A stretch of 64,000 nucleotides of DNA from Glebionis coronaria (GCA_025667525.1 CM046874.1:424164400-424228399), one strand, 5' to 3'; counted from the stretch's first letter, positions 23,301 to 35,900 are shown. Numbers and translations are program-made. Notes: a model not told the origin generated them from the letters alone.

Positions 23301-23983
23301 ATCCGGAATAAGCTTCATCCGGAATAAGCTTCATCCGGAATAAGCTTCATCCGGAATAAGCTTCATCCGGCATAAGCTTCATCCGAAATAAGCTTCATCC
23401 GGAATAAGCTTCATCCGTAATAAGCTTCATCCGAAATAAGCTTCATCCGGAATAAAAAATGGTTGGTTTTGGTGTTTTCTGAAATCTTATCCATCTGAAA
23501 GTATCCATCTGAAATCTTATCCATAGTACTTTTTCGTTTTTCCAGGATCTTGGTTTTGTGGATCTGGGTTTTTCTGGCAGATCTTCAAAAACAACAAAGA
23601 AACCCATACAAACTTGGAACAACCAGATCCAAATTCCATGTAAAAGTATAAAAACCTTTTTAAATAGAAAAGTTTGGACAGATATGATATACTTTTTAAC
23701 CACCAGAGAAACCATGGACTTGTGACTAGATCTAAAAGTTTGACTTTGATACTGTGACCAGAAAAATGACAACTTTTGAACCATAAAAGATAATGAAATC
23801 GATATGATTCATGACCAAAATGTATCTATGAGACAAAAGAATGATGAAAACATTAAACCACCATGACCAAAAAGTAACAAATCGGACCAAAAAAATGATA
23901 GAACGAGACATAAAAAAAATTTAGACCACCAAATCGAAAACAAGAACACGATCCAGGGATGGAACCGAGGCTATGATGCCAAA
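20301..23983 (-). other. LARD-1 interior, non-coding
   Basis: No coding domain on either strand. Sense-strand GGGGGAAG-type polypurine tracts recur near 20305, 20540, 20590, 20787, 20838 and 21229, resembling the terminal tract. A short direct duplication with the core CAGAGTCAATTAAGTCCCGG occurs twice at about 20934-21014. The 5' leader side carries the 16-bp array (23131-23455). The sense primer site TTTGGCATCATAGCC lies at about 23969-23983 and is an imperfect match to initiator Met tRNA. Confidence 0.8.
23131..23455 (-). repeat. 16-bp minisatellite, about 20 copies, in the LARD-1 leader
   Basis: The sense-strand unit is ATTCCGGATGAAGCTT, with few substitutions between copies. It lies about 690 nt downstream of the LARD-1 TATA box (24148-24155), inside the RNA leader. 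The ATTCCGGAT core matches the Ty3-F LTR tract. Confidence 0.95.
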
Positions 23984-24264
23984 TGTAGGTTTGCTATTTT
24001 AGATTCGGTGGTCTAACATGGTGGTAAAGGGTATTGGCAGCCATGGATGTTTTAGAGAGAGAAAGTGGTTGTATGTGAAATAAGATATATTGTATTAAAA
24101 TGAAAAATGACACAAGCAACAACCCCTCCTTGGAAGCCTAGGAGGGGTATTTATAGTCACACACGAATAAACTATACAAAGTTGCCTAATCTAGTCCCTG
24201 CGTGTGTGACTATGATAACTAATGGGAATTCTTAAATGTCGTCACATAAAGTGAATTTCCAACA
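23984..24264 (-). repeat. LARD-1 5' LTR
   Basis: 281 bp; sense TATA box at 24148-24155; right flank TGGGT (24265-24269) matches 20015-20019. Confidence 0.94.
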
Positions 24265-24269
24265 TGGGT

Positions 24270-24694
24270 GGTGAAGGGTTTATCATTTTCGTCATGAGGA
24301 CGAAGGGTAGCCAGAGCCTTCTTTACCGTGGCGCTGGCAGGCACAACGGACATGCCTTCATTGACTGGAAGTCCAATGACTTTGGCAACGGTATGAAGAT
24401 TAAAAGTGAGAGGTTGGGGATGTGTAGAAAGGTTGAAGGTGATGTGTGAAGAGGTTTGATCAACTTCAGCGCTATACCAGAACTCCTTCAAATATTGTGG
24501 TAGCATGTGGAAGGTAATCTGGTTATGGCTTCAAAAATGGTGGAGTTTTTTAGGAAGTAGAACAATGGTTGGTAGAGGGAATTGTTGTGTTCCAAAAGAG
24601 CTAATTCAAGGCAATTTTTGCCATCGTGTATCCCAAAATCAACGTTCGAGGCAGCCAGGACGGTGAAAGCGGTGTTTGTTGATGAAGATGCCAT
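24270..24694 (-). pseudogene. Copia-2 3' ORF, N-terminal part
   Basis: A minus-strand ATG at 24694 opens M-A-S-S-S-T-N-T-A-F, followed by V-D-F-G-I-H-D-G-K-N-C and, after a frame change near 24490, L-K-E-F-W-Y-S-A-E-V and V-I-G-L-P-V-N. These motifs are typical of the N terminus of the extra ORF of large composite Copia elements. LARD-1 cuts it after F-T-T-H-V. The 345 bp between this start and the RNase H stop (24695-25039) hold no feature I can name. Confidence 0.75.
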
Positions 24695-25039
24695 TCTTGA
24701 TGTGAGGAAGAAATGAAGTTTTTGGAGAAGATGAATAGAATGTGTGTGTGAAAGTAATGAGTAATGTGAGTTTCGAAAAGTGAGTCAAGGGTTTTGATAA
24801 AAGGGTTAGCCGTTTTACAATTAAAGCAATTAATGCAAAAAAAATTACCTTTTAGGAAAAGTGGGACCCTTTGACTCTTCATGTGATTTTTCTGTCCTTT
24901 GGAAAGCGGGAAAGTTGTTGACAATAAAGGTTAATCATTTGAATTAAATATGGGAATATATTAAGTCCCATTGGAATGTAACTACCTCGTTACATTCAAT
25001 TCCCTTTAATGCCCAGAGACAGAGATCAGAGATCATTTA

Positions 25040-26688
25040 TCATATTTGTTTATCAATATTGAGCATACACAGCTCAGCAACCAGCCTAGTAAAACTTGGC
25101 TTAGCCAGAGGCTTGGTGAATATATCAGCGAGCTGGTATTCAGTGGGTATAAAATGAAGCTTAATATCACCTTTTAAAATATGGTCTCTGATAAAGTGAT
25201 ACTTGATGTCAATATGCTTAGTTCTGGAATGAAGTACCAGATTATTTAAGATGGCTATAGCACTTGTGTTGTCACAGAATATGGGAACCTTTTCATAAAT
25301 GATCCCATAATCAGCCAGCTGACTTTTCATTCAGAGAACTTGAGCACAACAATCAGCGGCCGCTACGTATTCAGCTTCAGCTGATGACATGGCCACAGAG
25401 TTTTGTTTCTTGGCACTCCAGCATACTAACTTTCCTCCAAGGATTTGACAACTCCCAGAGGTGCTCTTTCTGTCAAGACAACACCCAGCATAGTCAGAGT
25501 CTGATTAGGCTTTGAGGTCGAAGCCTGATCCATTAGGATACCAGAGACCCAATGTGGGAGATCCTTTTAAGTACCTGAAAATTCTTTTGACAACTACAAG
25601 GTGGGATTCCTTGGGGTTAGCTTGGTACCTAGCACAGAGACATGTGGCAAATTGTATGTCTAGTCTGCTTGCTGTGAGGTACATCAGTGACCCAATCATG
25701 CCTCTATATAAGGTCTCATTAACAGAGACCCTTGAGTCATCAGCTCCCAAGTTGTTGGGAGGAAGCATGGGGCATTTCACTGATGCACAATCAGACAGAT
25801 CATACTTCTTGAGCAAATCCTTAACATATTTTTCTTGACAAATGGAAATTCCTTTTGAATTTTATTTAATTTGAAAACCCAAGAAAAAGGTTAATTCCCC
25901 CATCATGCTCATTTCATATTTTGTGGTCATTAGTTTGGCAAACTGTTTGCTCAATGTAATATTGGTTGAACCAAAAATTATATCATCCACATAAATTTGT
26001 ACTAAAATGACATCACCCTTGGACCTATAAGTGAACAGGGTTTGATCAATGGTACCTCTAACAAATTTATTTTCAAGTAAGAAATTTGATAGGGTTTCAT
26101 ACCAGGCTCTAGGCGCTTGTTTCAGCCCATAGAGTGCTTTGTGAAGTCTTCAGACGTGATCAGGATAATCACTGTTCTCAAACCCTGGGTGTTGATAGAT
26201 ATATATACATCCTCTACAGGCTTCCCATTGAGGAAAGCACTCTTCACATCCATCTGGTATATAGTAAACCCTATATAAGCTGCAAAGGCTAGGAAGATTC
26301 TGATTGCTTCCAATATGGCTACTGGTGCAAACGTTTCATCATAGTCAATCCCCTCAGATTGATTATATCCCAGCACCATAAGCCTAGCCTTGTTTTTGAA
26401 AATCATGCCAGCTTCATCCCTCTTGTTTCTGTAGACCCATTTAGTTCCAACCACTTGCTTCCCAGCTGGAGCTTTTACCAGAGTCCACACCGTGTTCCTC
26501 TTGATCTGATTCAACTCATCTTGCATGGCAACAACCCACCCTTTATCTAGAAGCGCACCAGCCACATTCTTAGGTTCATCCTCAGAGAGAAAATCAGCGA
26601 AAAGGCATTCATTCACAGAGGCGGTTTCCAGAGATCTCAATTTGCCTCTAGTGGTGACTCCCTTAGAGGGTTCACCAAGAATATTCAC
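25040..26688 (-). pseudogene. pol: Copia-2 reverse transcriptase and RNase H (broken)
   Basis: The RT begins at 26688 with a linker and [11 protein letters not shown], then [11 protein letters not shown] and [12 protein letters not shown] near 26240. The Y-V-D-D catalytic box lies at about 25983-25994. RNase H includes S-S-A-E-A-E-Y near 25370 and F-C-D-N-T-S-A-I near 25270, closing with [11 protein letters not shown] before the stop at 25040. Breaks are a frame change near 26150, a stop near 25860, a stop at 25505 and another near 25330. Domain order and motifs are Copia; activity is excluded. Confidence 0.9.
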
Positions 26689-27718
26689 TAGAAGAATATC
26701 TTGGTTCCTACTCCAGGGGTTTTAGTTGGAGGTTTTGGGCCAAGCAAGGAATCAGATAGGTTAGCACCAGCGAGTCTTGGTAGGGCTGGTACCTCTGATT
26801 CTTTGTTAGAGTTCTTCTCATCCACAGAGGTGGAAGAAGGAGAAGAAACATCTGAAGGGACAAATTTGACATTGGGAACAGGAATATGTTTTTTGTATCT
26901 ACCCTTTCCCCCAATAGCCTGAACCACATCACAGGTATGGATTCGGCGACTATTTCTTCCACTGTGGATTGAGCCAAATTCCATTTTTCAATGGTTTTTC
27001 TAAGTTCAGAATTTTCATCAGACAAAGACTCATTTTCAATGGATAATTTGCTCACTTCATTTTGAAGTTGATTAGCAAGATTCACAAATGGTTTAAGATT
27101 TGTTAATTCAGATTGGCAAAGATTTAACTCTGTTTTAAGACTATGAAATTTGTTTAACAGGTTTTTTCTTTGCTCTTCCACAAAGTGGAGGTCAACCAAG
27201 GTATAGTCACTGACATGGTCTCTATCAGGACCTTCAGCCATAGATAACATTTTTTGTACCTTTTTCATGGTGATGTCCACCCATTGACCAGATCTTGCTT
27301 CACTTTTACCCACAGCGGGTTCTGCATCAGCGACAGCCATAAAGGCTCTGACGGTAGTGGTACCTTCATCCTCAGAAGTGAGGGGTTCATCATCCCAGTC
27401 GAATGAGGCAGCGATCAGACCTTTTTCAGTCTTCTTAATATCTTTTTTCTTTGCTGCATCATCGGCTTTCTGATTGAGTTTTAGCAGCTCAGCTTTCAAG
27501 GCTTTGTATTTGACTTTGTAGTCCTTCTTCCCTTCTGAGTCAGAGAGAGAGGTTTGCTTGAAAGGTGAGGTGGAAAACTTCTTGTTGTTGTTGTTGTTGC
27601 TGGATGAAAGGAAGCTTGGAGAGGAGGTTTTGTTTGACCAGCAATCCTTCTGATAGTGACCAGTCTTTCTACAAGTGTAGCATGACACCTTGGATTTATC
27701 AACCTTTGTAGCTCCAAC
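26689..27718 (-). pseudogene. gag: Copia-2 gag C-terminus fused by deletion to the pre-RT linker
   Basis: A zinc knuckle C-Y-T-C-R-K-T-G-H-Y-Q-K-D-C sits at about 27645-27690. It is followed by a Ser/Asn-rich stretch and a charged coiled-coil-like region (about 26960-27500). Near 26940 the frame changes directly to the linker that normally follows integrase (Q-A-I-G-G-K-G-R-Y-K-K, then P-A-L-P-R). So the whole protease-integrase block, normally between these two segments, is gone. The upstream boundary at 27718/27719 is the rearranged left edge of the Ty3-D cluster. Confidence 0.82.
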
Positions 27719-28944
27719 TCTAAGAATTTGCAAGATCCTATAAATGACACGAAAACCCAAAACTTTGATTTAATAGGCTTAGCATCCACGAGTCTCATTC
27801 CTTGAGATTTTAAACTGTGGAGGACGAGAGATGATAGAGTCAATTATAAGTTCGGTATTCTTTCGTGAATTTATGTGAGTTTATTATAAGCCTATTCTCC
27901 CTTAGCTTGTTAATAAATTTATCTGTAATAAATAAGGTTGTACGATTTAAAAGGTTACTTAGCTTCTAGCCCCAAATCGTTTAAAAGTTTCTCGGTACGA
28001 ATTAGAGTTCATAGCCAAGGCATAACTTATTGAAGCGGGATGCGAAGATTGGCGAGTCCGAAAAGGCCCTAACAAGGCATGAGGGCTACATTTTGTTGCT
28101 AAAAGATCCAAAAGTGATGTGAAGAATCATTTATCGAAAATCAATATGAAGGATCGAGACACACGACGAAAAGCAAATACTCCCCAAAAGATTATGGAGA
28201 AGTCTATCCAAAAAGACCCTAACAAGGTATGAGGATAAATAGATCCAAGTCCTAAAAGGAGTCGGATCGTTGTATATCAAAGTGAAAAATAAAGGTTGGA
28301 GAAAAATGAAGAAGTCGTGGTCCAAAGATGAAGAATCTCTCAAAACTTCAAGTGAAGAAATTCCTATTATGAAGAGAAGACCATAATTTCAAGAATGTCT
28401 CTCAAAGATTTGAAGTATGAAGTCGCTGCCAAATATCGGTCCGAGAAAGGTCTCAAATCGTGAAGCAAGTTATGCCAAGATATGAACTTTATGAGGTCCC
28501 GAGAAGCAGTTTTAAAAGATTTGGTCCTTTAGCTAACTATTAATTAAATCGTTCACTTTATTGTCGGCCTAAATAACTATCGAAATAAGTCAAACAATGC
28601 ATCCTCGTGATCATTGAAGACAAAAATAAAATATAAGAGATACATCTAGGAATAAGGGAGTCTAAGTGAATAATTGGCCCACATGAGTTCGTGTTAGTTT
28701 GCTAACTTATAATAACAATGATCTCGTTTTTAAGCTTGGTATGGGGAACGTGAAACTTGAGGATGATAAACGTTCATGGCAACCACAACCCAATGTAAGT
28801 TTTTAATTTCTTTACCTGCTTCTATCTTTTTATGTTTAGTATTTAATAAAGGCCAAGGTGGGTTATTTATGATGGGAAATGTAAACTGTGCTTTAAAATT
28901 AATGCATTGCATGAGGGCATTGCAATGGTCAAGTGTAGGGGATT
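27719..28944 (+). repeat. Truncated 3' tail of a second Ty3-D copy
   Basis: Non-coding; matches 37453-38676 nearly base for base from CTAAGAATTTGC onward, ending with the same AGTGTAGGGGAT polypurine tract before an LTR. The left end is an abrupt junction with Copia-2 gag. Confidence 0.88.
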
Positions 28945-29074
28945 TAATAAGTGTGAAAACACTTATCCTTTTACCACCTATTTCCAATAATAACAAGACC
29001 AAAACGTGTGATTTATGTCGTAAAATTCGGAATTATGCGTGGTTTGTGTTTTTATTGTGTTTTAGGACCAAAAT

Positions 29075-29266
29075 ATGAAAAAGGAAGAAAACACGGGCTT
29101 TCACGGGCTTTTATCAAAGAAAACGGGAAAAGACGAAGTCAAAAGATCAAGAGTGCAAAAAGAACGGAAGTCCAAGGCCTATTCTGAAGATTTATCGAAG
29201 AAAAAGTCTAAAGACGGAAGTTTAACGAAGTCGAAGAACTTAAGTCTAATAGAAGAAGAAAATTAA
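29075..29266 (+). other. Conserved lysine-rich small ORF in the LTR (63 codons)
   Basis: ATG to TAA, with the central motif S-R-V-Q-K-E-R-K-S-K and E-D-L-S-K-K-K-S-K-D. Frame and motifs recur in Ty3-B, Ty3-F and (decayed) Ty3-A LTRs. It lies upstream of the TATA box, so it would only be in the 3' end of genomic RNA or in readthrough transcripts. Coding status is unproven. Confidence 0.35.
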
Positions 29267-29951
29267 AAGACAAGTTCAAATCCCGAGACGACATCGAGAA
29301 AAGACAAAGAATTAAAGTCGAGTCGAAGACGTGAAGAAAGCAAGAAAGAAGATGCAACACATGCACTCCTTCCACCTTCCCTATAAATACCCTCCTAATA
29401 GTCATTAGGAGGGTGTTAGTTAGTCTTTAATTTTTAGTTTTTCAATTTTTTGCATTTTTCTAGTTTTAGAGAGAGAAGTCTTAAACTTTCTATCACTAAG
29501 TTTCATCTTTTCTCTTAATCTTTCAAGATTAAACATTTGTATTGCTTATTTTTTTCATTAATCAAGTTCTATTAAAGCTTTTAATCCTAAATCTCATTCT
29601 ACCTTTCTTTGATTTTAGATTGATTTTGGTGCGAATTTCATATGATCCGTGTTTTTCTAAATGATTTCGTGCTTAAAAAGTTAATCTTTTGATCATTACT
29701 TAAGTTTTCATATGAATAAGCTTTGAGAATTTTGTGCTTATTGGCTTATTTTTATGATTAGCTTATTTACTTATGAAAAGTTTTCTTAAAAAGTTCATAT
29801 TTTTATGTTTGATCTAAAAGTTTGTTTATTTTAAGTTTAGATAAGTTGATTCTAGAGCTTATTTGATCCGGTTCAATTTTGGTTCGTTCTAGTTTTGGGA
29901 ATAAGCTCATCATAATAGCTTATTTCTTGGCTTTTTAACCGAATCCCATAT

Positions 29952-30420
29952 ATTTCGGAAAGGGTTTAAACCCCTTTCCGAGCTACGTATTCCGAGCAGC
30001 CACCACCCCCTCTTTCCGATTGGCAAATCGGAAAAGGGTTTGAAGATTCCGATTTGCACCCCTGATATTCCGATCAAAGTGATCGGATTAGGGTTAACGT
30101 ATTCCGACTGGTATAGTTTTGATGCATTCCGATCTGGCCTTTTGTTACATATTCCGATCATAGTTGTTATCCAAGCATTCCGATTGTGTCTTATTCATCA
30201 TTCCGATTGCATCATTTTTTAGACATTCTGATTGGGCCAATTGCAATATTCCGATTAGAGGTATTTGTCAACCATTCCGACAGCCTCAATTCCCACATTC
30301 CGACCACCAGATCGGAATACATTCCGATCTGGACCTGTTTTGGCTTATTCCGATTTGGCAATTAGTGGATATTCCGATCAGCTTCATTTGTTGCATTTTC
30401 CGATCAGATTCCGATTTGGG
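29952..30420 (+). repeat. ATTCCGAT tract in the Ty3-D left LTR
   Basis: About twenty ATTCCGAT-type cores, irregularly spaced, starting about 560 nt downstream of the TATA box. Includes a perfect 10-bp inverted repeat around 30309-30330 (AGATCGGAAT, 2 nt, ATTCCGATCT). Confidence 0.92.
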
Positions 30421-30736
30421 AATTTAATGTTGGTTTAGCTTTATTGTTTTTATAAAATTTCTAAGTGTTAGTTTTATTTAGTGTGCTAGTAATTTGCCAA
30501 TATTACTTTTAAGTTTTTTTCAAGCATTTATTTTAACTCGTCATTTAGTTTATTGTTTTAAACTTCTACTTTACTCAACGACACTTATTATTTGCTTATA
30601 GTTTAAAATAGACAAACAAACCAAACCATTCTCTTGTTCACCAAAAGACGATTGAGTCGCACTCTTAACCAATAGTCAATTCGAAAAGACTTGGGACTAC
30701 GAATTTTGATACGTGGGGTAAAAGCCGAGTATTAAA

Positions 30737-30751
30737 TGGCGGCGTTGCCGG
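30737..30751 (+). other. Ty3-D primer-binding site
   Basis: TGGCGGCGTTGCCGG, two bases after the LTR. Athila-group elements use an Asp-tRNA site of nearly this sequence. Between it and gag (30752-30978) is a short leader without other features. Confidence 0.82.
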
Positions 30752-30978
30752 CTCTTTTCGTTACGATTAAAGGTTTTTAGTGAGAGACGCATTGAATTTT
30801 GGGATCCGTTCTTTGAACGTTACTTTCCTTGCTTTAAAAAATTTTCAAAAATCCAAAAAAAATATAAAACTCTTCAAAAATACAAAAACATTGAAAAATC
30901 ATAAAAAGCAATTCTTTTCCAAAAGGTCTTGCACCAAAAAGATTATATAGATATTCTCTGTGTATATTTTTCTTCTGC

Positions 30979-32895
30979 ATGTGTATGCGTACTAGATCTT
31001 CGAACTATTCTGAGCCCGAGACTCGTGAAGATCTAGATATGGCTGGTGTTAATAACAACAATAACAACCCACCTCAACCCAATTTGAATAACAACAATAA
31101 CAACAACAACAACAAAAATGTCCTTCTACCTGATTTACGAACAATGGAGGAATTGTGTCAACCCACCATGAACGGTCGCGGAGGCCCGATTGCGCCGATG
31201 CACGTCACGGCTCAGGAGTTTTCGTTGAAGCATCACATGATCCAACAAGTGCAAACTAACCCATTTCGCGGAATTCCGGATGATGATGCCAACAAACACC
31301 TCGACAAATTCATTACCATAACCCAAAGCATGAAGTGCCCCGGTGTTTCTATGGATGACCTTCGCCTTCAACTTTTTCCACACTCGCTTTCTCACCATGC
31401 CGAAAAATGGTTTGACCGTCTCCCGAAGAATTCTATTCATACGTGGAATGACATGACTCAACGCTTTTTGTTGCCCTACTTCCCTCCATCCATGGTCACA
31501 AGCCTTCGTAACCAAATTAGTGGATTCATGCAAGACAATGATGAATCGCTCTTCGATGCTTGGGAACGATACAATGATTTGATCGACCGCTGTCCAAATC
31601 ACAACATGCTCCCCGTCACTCTCATTGATACTTTCTACAATGGTCTCACTTTTCGTGATCGTGACACGATCAATGCCGCCGCCGGTGGTACTTTTATGAA
31701 AAGGAGACCGGAGGAGTGTCGAGAGTTGATTGAAAACATGACTACTCACCACAAGAATTGGGATTCATCCGCATCCTCAAGATCTAACTCGAGAGTCAAT
31801 GTTTCTTCTACTACCTCCAATCTTGAGATGACTGAAATTTCTCGACAACTCGCTGAGATGAACAAGAATTTCATGGCCATGGCCACAAACCACTTTCAAC
31901 AAGCTAAAGCTGTTGCTATTTCTTGTGACACATGTGGTGGCCCTCATTCTTATAATGATTGTCCTTCTACTCAAGGCAATTTTTCTGAAAACGTTAACGC
32001 AGCTTACGGTACTTATCCCACAGGAGGCTATCAAGCTCGTCCTCAAGGAGACCGTAGCTTGCTAAGTTATCGTTCCAACAATTATCTTGCTCCACCTGGT
32101 TTCCCTCCTGCAAACCAAAACCAACAACAAAGCTATAACCGAAACAACCAATCCCAACCTCGTGCTAACAATCAATATCAATCCCAAAGAAACCCATACC
32201 CAACTCAAGGAAATTCTCAAGCTTACCAAGCTCCACCTCTCAATCAACCGATGGCAGTGAGTCCAGACGTCGAGACGTTCATGAAGACTAATCGGGAGCT
32301 GGTGACGAATCTTCGGAGTCAAGTCATCAACTTGAAGGGCAAAATGACGAAACAAGGGAACGATATGTGAGCCGAGCTAAGGAATGATATGGCAAAACAG
32401 AGCAATGAGATCCGTGCCGACCTCAGAGATTCTTTCAGCACTCAAGCACTTAACATTCGTGATATGATTGGTTCGCTCATCCAAAGTAATCAACCCTCTT
32501 CTTCGGGTACTCTTCCGAGTAATACCGTTGCGAATCCAAGAGGGGAGATGAAAGCAATCACCACTCGTAGTGGAAAAGGTTATATGGAACCCGAGCTTCC
32601 TACACCTCCACCCGTGATTGTGAACAAGGAAAAAGAGCAACTTTCCCCACCTCCTTCACCTTCTACCCCCATTTCCCCACCACCCGTGGTTGTGAGTGAT
32701 CATATTCCCCTAAAGCCTTCTTCTTCATCCAATATACCTTATCCTTCAAGGTTGAGGAAAGAGAAGCAAAAGAGCAAGGATGATATTCAGGTTTCAAACT
32801 TTCTAAAAATGTTTAAACAATTGAATTTTAACATCTCCTTTGCCGAGGCTCTCGCTCACATGCCTAAATACGCTAAGATGTTTAAAGATCTTTAA
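30979..32895 (+). pseudogene. gag: Ty3-D gag, with one in-frame stop and a terminal frameshift
   Basis: Opens at ATG 30979 (a second in-frame ATG two codons on is equally plausible). An Asn-rich N terminus is followed by a Ty3 capsid domain (H-A-E-K-W-F-D-R-L-P, D-T-F-Y-N-G-L-T; about 31400-31660) and a C-D-T-C-G-G-P-H-S-Y-N-D-C knuckle near 31925. Then come a Gln/Asn-rich stretch and I-T-T-R-S-G-K-G near 32555. TGA at 32368-32370 interrupts it, and reading continues in the same frame to TAA 32893-32895. There a one-base loss, judged against Ty3-A and Ty3-B, moves the protease into another frame (open from 32886). Confidence 0.92.
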
Positions 32896-32954
32896 GTGAC
32901 AAGGAGAAGCTTCTTGACATTGCTCAGACCCAACTTAATGAGAACTGCTCCGTA

Positions 32955-35900
32955 GTGCTCTTAAGGAAATTGCCCACCAAACTTGGTGATCCGGGTCGCT
33001 TCTTGATTCCTTGCAACTTCCCGGGAGTAGAGAATTGCATGGCCCTAGCCGATCTTGGTGCCAGTATAAACTTAATGCCTTTAAGTGTTTGGAAGCAATT
33101 ATCTCTCCCCGAGCTAGTCCCCACCAAAATGACTTTGGAATTAGCCAACCGTACGGTTGCTTATCCAGTGGGGATAGCCGAAGATGTCTTTGTTGGCGTT
33201 GACAAATTCACCTTCCCGGCGGATTTTGTCGTCGTTGACTACGAGATGGATCCCCGTGTTCCATTAATCGTTGGACGTCCATTCCTGAGGACCGGTCGCA
33301 CTCTCATTGATGTAGCCGCGGGCGAAATAATCATGAGAGTTGGTGACGATAAAATTGTCTTCAACATGGGTAAGATTTCTAAGCAACCTTATTCATATGA
33401 GAGTGTTAATGCTATTGATGTTCTCGATGAGGCTTGTGAAGAACATTTTCATGATGCTTGCAAAAGTACTCTTTCTTCTCTACCCACTGTTGAGACCGTT
33501 GCCTCAATTGCTCCGGCATTGACTCCTTTTGGAGAAAGTGACTTGGATGATTTCGAAGCTAGCTTGGGTCCTCTCGATATTAAGTATGATAATTCGTCCA
33601 CCGATTGGGATGAAGACATTCGTACTATTGAGCGACTTCTCAATGAGGACCCGTTTTCTCCTCCTTCTCCTAAAGAGGTGACTAATGATGATTCGTCCTT
33701 AGTTTCACCATCTATTGAGGATCCTCCCACTCTTGAGCTTAAGGACCTACCTCCTCATCTTGAGTACGTTTTCCTTGAAGACAACGAGAATTTACCGGTC
33801 ATCATCGCAAAGGACCTGAAAGAAGAAGAAAAAACCCGACTTGTCGCCGTGTTGAAGAAGCATAAAAGAGCTATCGCTTGGAAAATCTCCGACATTCGTG
33901 GAATTGATCCTCACTTTTGCACACATAAAATTCTCATGGAGGACGACTTTAAGCCCACTATTCAAAGCCAACGAAGGGTGAATCCTAAAATCCATGAAGT
34001 CATCAAAAAAGAGGTTATCAAACTTCTTGATGCGGGTATGATTTACCCTATTTTGGATTCACCATGGGTTAGTCCAGTCCATTGTGTGCCTAAGAAAGGC
34101 GGCATCACCGTTGTGCCCAATGCAAACAACGAGTTGATTCCTACCCGTCTCGTTACTGGGTGGAGAGTTTGTATAGACTACCGCAATCTCAATGATGCCA
34201 CGAGAAAGGATCATTTCCCTCTACCTTTTACGGACCAAATGCTTGAACGTTTAGCTGGTAATGAATATTACTGCTTTCTTGATGGTTTCTCGGGTTATTT
34301 CCAAATACCCATCGATCCCCAAGATCAAGAGAAGACAACATTCACTTGTCCCTATGGCACATTTGCTTACAAACGAATGCCTTTTGGCTTATGCAATGCC
34401 CCCGGGACTTTCCAAAGGTGCATGTTGGCTATCTTCCATGACATGGTTGAGCAAACCATGGAAGTCTTCATGGATGATTTCTCGGTCTTCGGGGATTCCT
34501 TCTCTTCTTGCCTTGCCAATTTGGAACGTATGCTTAAGCGATGCGAAGACACTCGCCTTGTTCTGAATTGGGAAAAATGCCATTTTATGGTAAAAGAAGG
34601 CATTGTGCTAGGACACAAAATCTCTAAAGCCGGTCTTGAAGTCGACCGTGCTAAAGTAGATGTCATAGCCAAATTACCTCCACCTTCAACCATGAAGGGT
34701 GTGAGAAGTTTTCTGGGTCATGCGGGCTTCTATCGTCGATTCATTCAGGATTTCTTTAAAATCGCTCGCCCGATGACCCACCTCTTGGAAAAAGATACTC
34801 CTTTTATCTTTTCTAAAGAGTGTATTGAAGCCTTCAATCTTCTTAAGGATAAGCTAACTAAGGCACCGGTCTTGGTTACCCCTAATTGGGAGCTGCCTTT
34901 TGAGTTGATGTGCGATGCTAGCGACTTTGCTATTGGTGCGGTTTTGGGCCAACGAGTGAATAAACACTTCCAACCAATCCAATATGCTAGCAAAACAATG
35001 ACGGGGGCTCAATTGCATTATACGACAACCGAAAAAGAGCTTTTAGCTGTTGTCTATGCTTTTGAAAAATTTCGCCCCTATCTTGTTTTATCCCCCACCA
35101 TCGTATACACGGACCATTCCGCGTTGAAGTACTTGATGACTAAGCATGATTCTAAGCCAAGACTTCTTCGCTGGGTTTTACTCCTTCAAGAATTCAACAT
35201 TGAAATTCGTGACAAGAAGGGTGCTGAGAACCTGGTCGGTGATCATCTGAGTCGACTTGAGGATCCATATCAAGGGGATCATCCGAACAAAGAGATCAAT
35301 GACTCTTTCCCCCTTGAGACCTTAATGTCTATAAATCTCAATCTGGATGACACCCCGTGGTTTGCTAACATTGCAAACTACTTAGCGGGTGGTATTCTCA
35401 TCAAAGGGTTAACATCCCAACAAAAGAAGAAGTTCTTGAATGATGTTAAGACTTACTTTTGGGATGACCCTTATCTATTCAAACAATGTGCTGATTTGAT
35501 CATTCGTCATTGTGTTGATGGACCGGCAGCTTTTGACATTCTCCAGGCTTGCCACAAAGGACCCACCGGTGGTCACTTTGGTCCCAACTACACCGCTAAG
35601 AAAGTGTTTGATTCTGGATTCTACTGGCCCACCATTTATCGTGACGCTCATGAAATGGTTAAGCATTGTGATGCTTGCCAACGCCAAGGCAAGATCACAC
35701 ATAAGGATGAGATGCCTCAAAATTTCATACAGGAATGTGAAATCTTTGACGTATGGGGCATCGACTTTATGGGGCCATTTCCATCCTCCAAAGGGAACAA
35801 GTACATCCTCGTCGCAGTTGACTACGTTTCTAAATGGGTTGAAGCCAAGGATCTCCCTACGAACGATGAGAGGGTGGTTGTGAACTTTTTGAAGCAGCTT

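Larger units (their letters stand above)
20020..24264 (-). mobile_element. LARD-1: non-coding LTR element of 4.2 kb
   Basis: LTRs of 281 bp (20020-20300 and 23984-24264) are flanked by TGGGT at 20015-20019 and 24265-24269. A polypurine tract next to the left LTR and a primer site next to the right LTR put it on the minus strand. The 3.7-kb interior has no ORF with recognisable domains, so replication proteins must come from elsewhere. It sits in the 3' ORF of Copia-2. LTR differences are about 5 of 281. The LTR opens TGTTGGAAAT on the sense strand, as in Copia-1, and the primer site is Met-tRNA-like, so a Copia parent is likely. Confidence 0.92.
28945..30734 (+). repeat. Ty3-D left LTR (shared)
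   Basis: 1,790 bp, starting TAATAAG and ending TATTA, so the ends form a short inverted repeat. TATAAATA box at 29392-29399. A lysine-rich small ORF lies upstream of the TATA box (29075-29266), and an ATTCCGAT tract is at 29952-30420. It pairs with 38677-40469. Confidence 0.93.

Noticed and set aside
23131..23455. CRISPR-like regular repeats
   Set aside because: The repeats are directly abutting with no unique spacers, inside a plant LTR element.
29910..30427. Short open frames over the ATTCCGAT tract of the Ty3-D LTR
   Set aside because: Repeat-driven low-complexity translations present on both strands and repeated at 39645-40162.
31135..31752. Minus-strand 205-codon open frame
   Set aside because: Antisense shadow of Ty3-D gag; no motif of its own.
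32883..32900. Programmed -1 frameshift site between Ty3-D gag and pol
   Set aside because: No canonical slippery heptamer, and Ty3-A and Ty3-B read through the same place in one frame, so a one-base loss is simpler.
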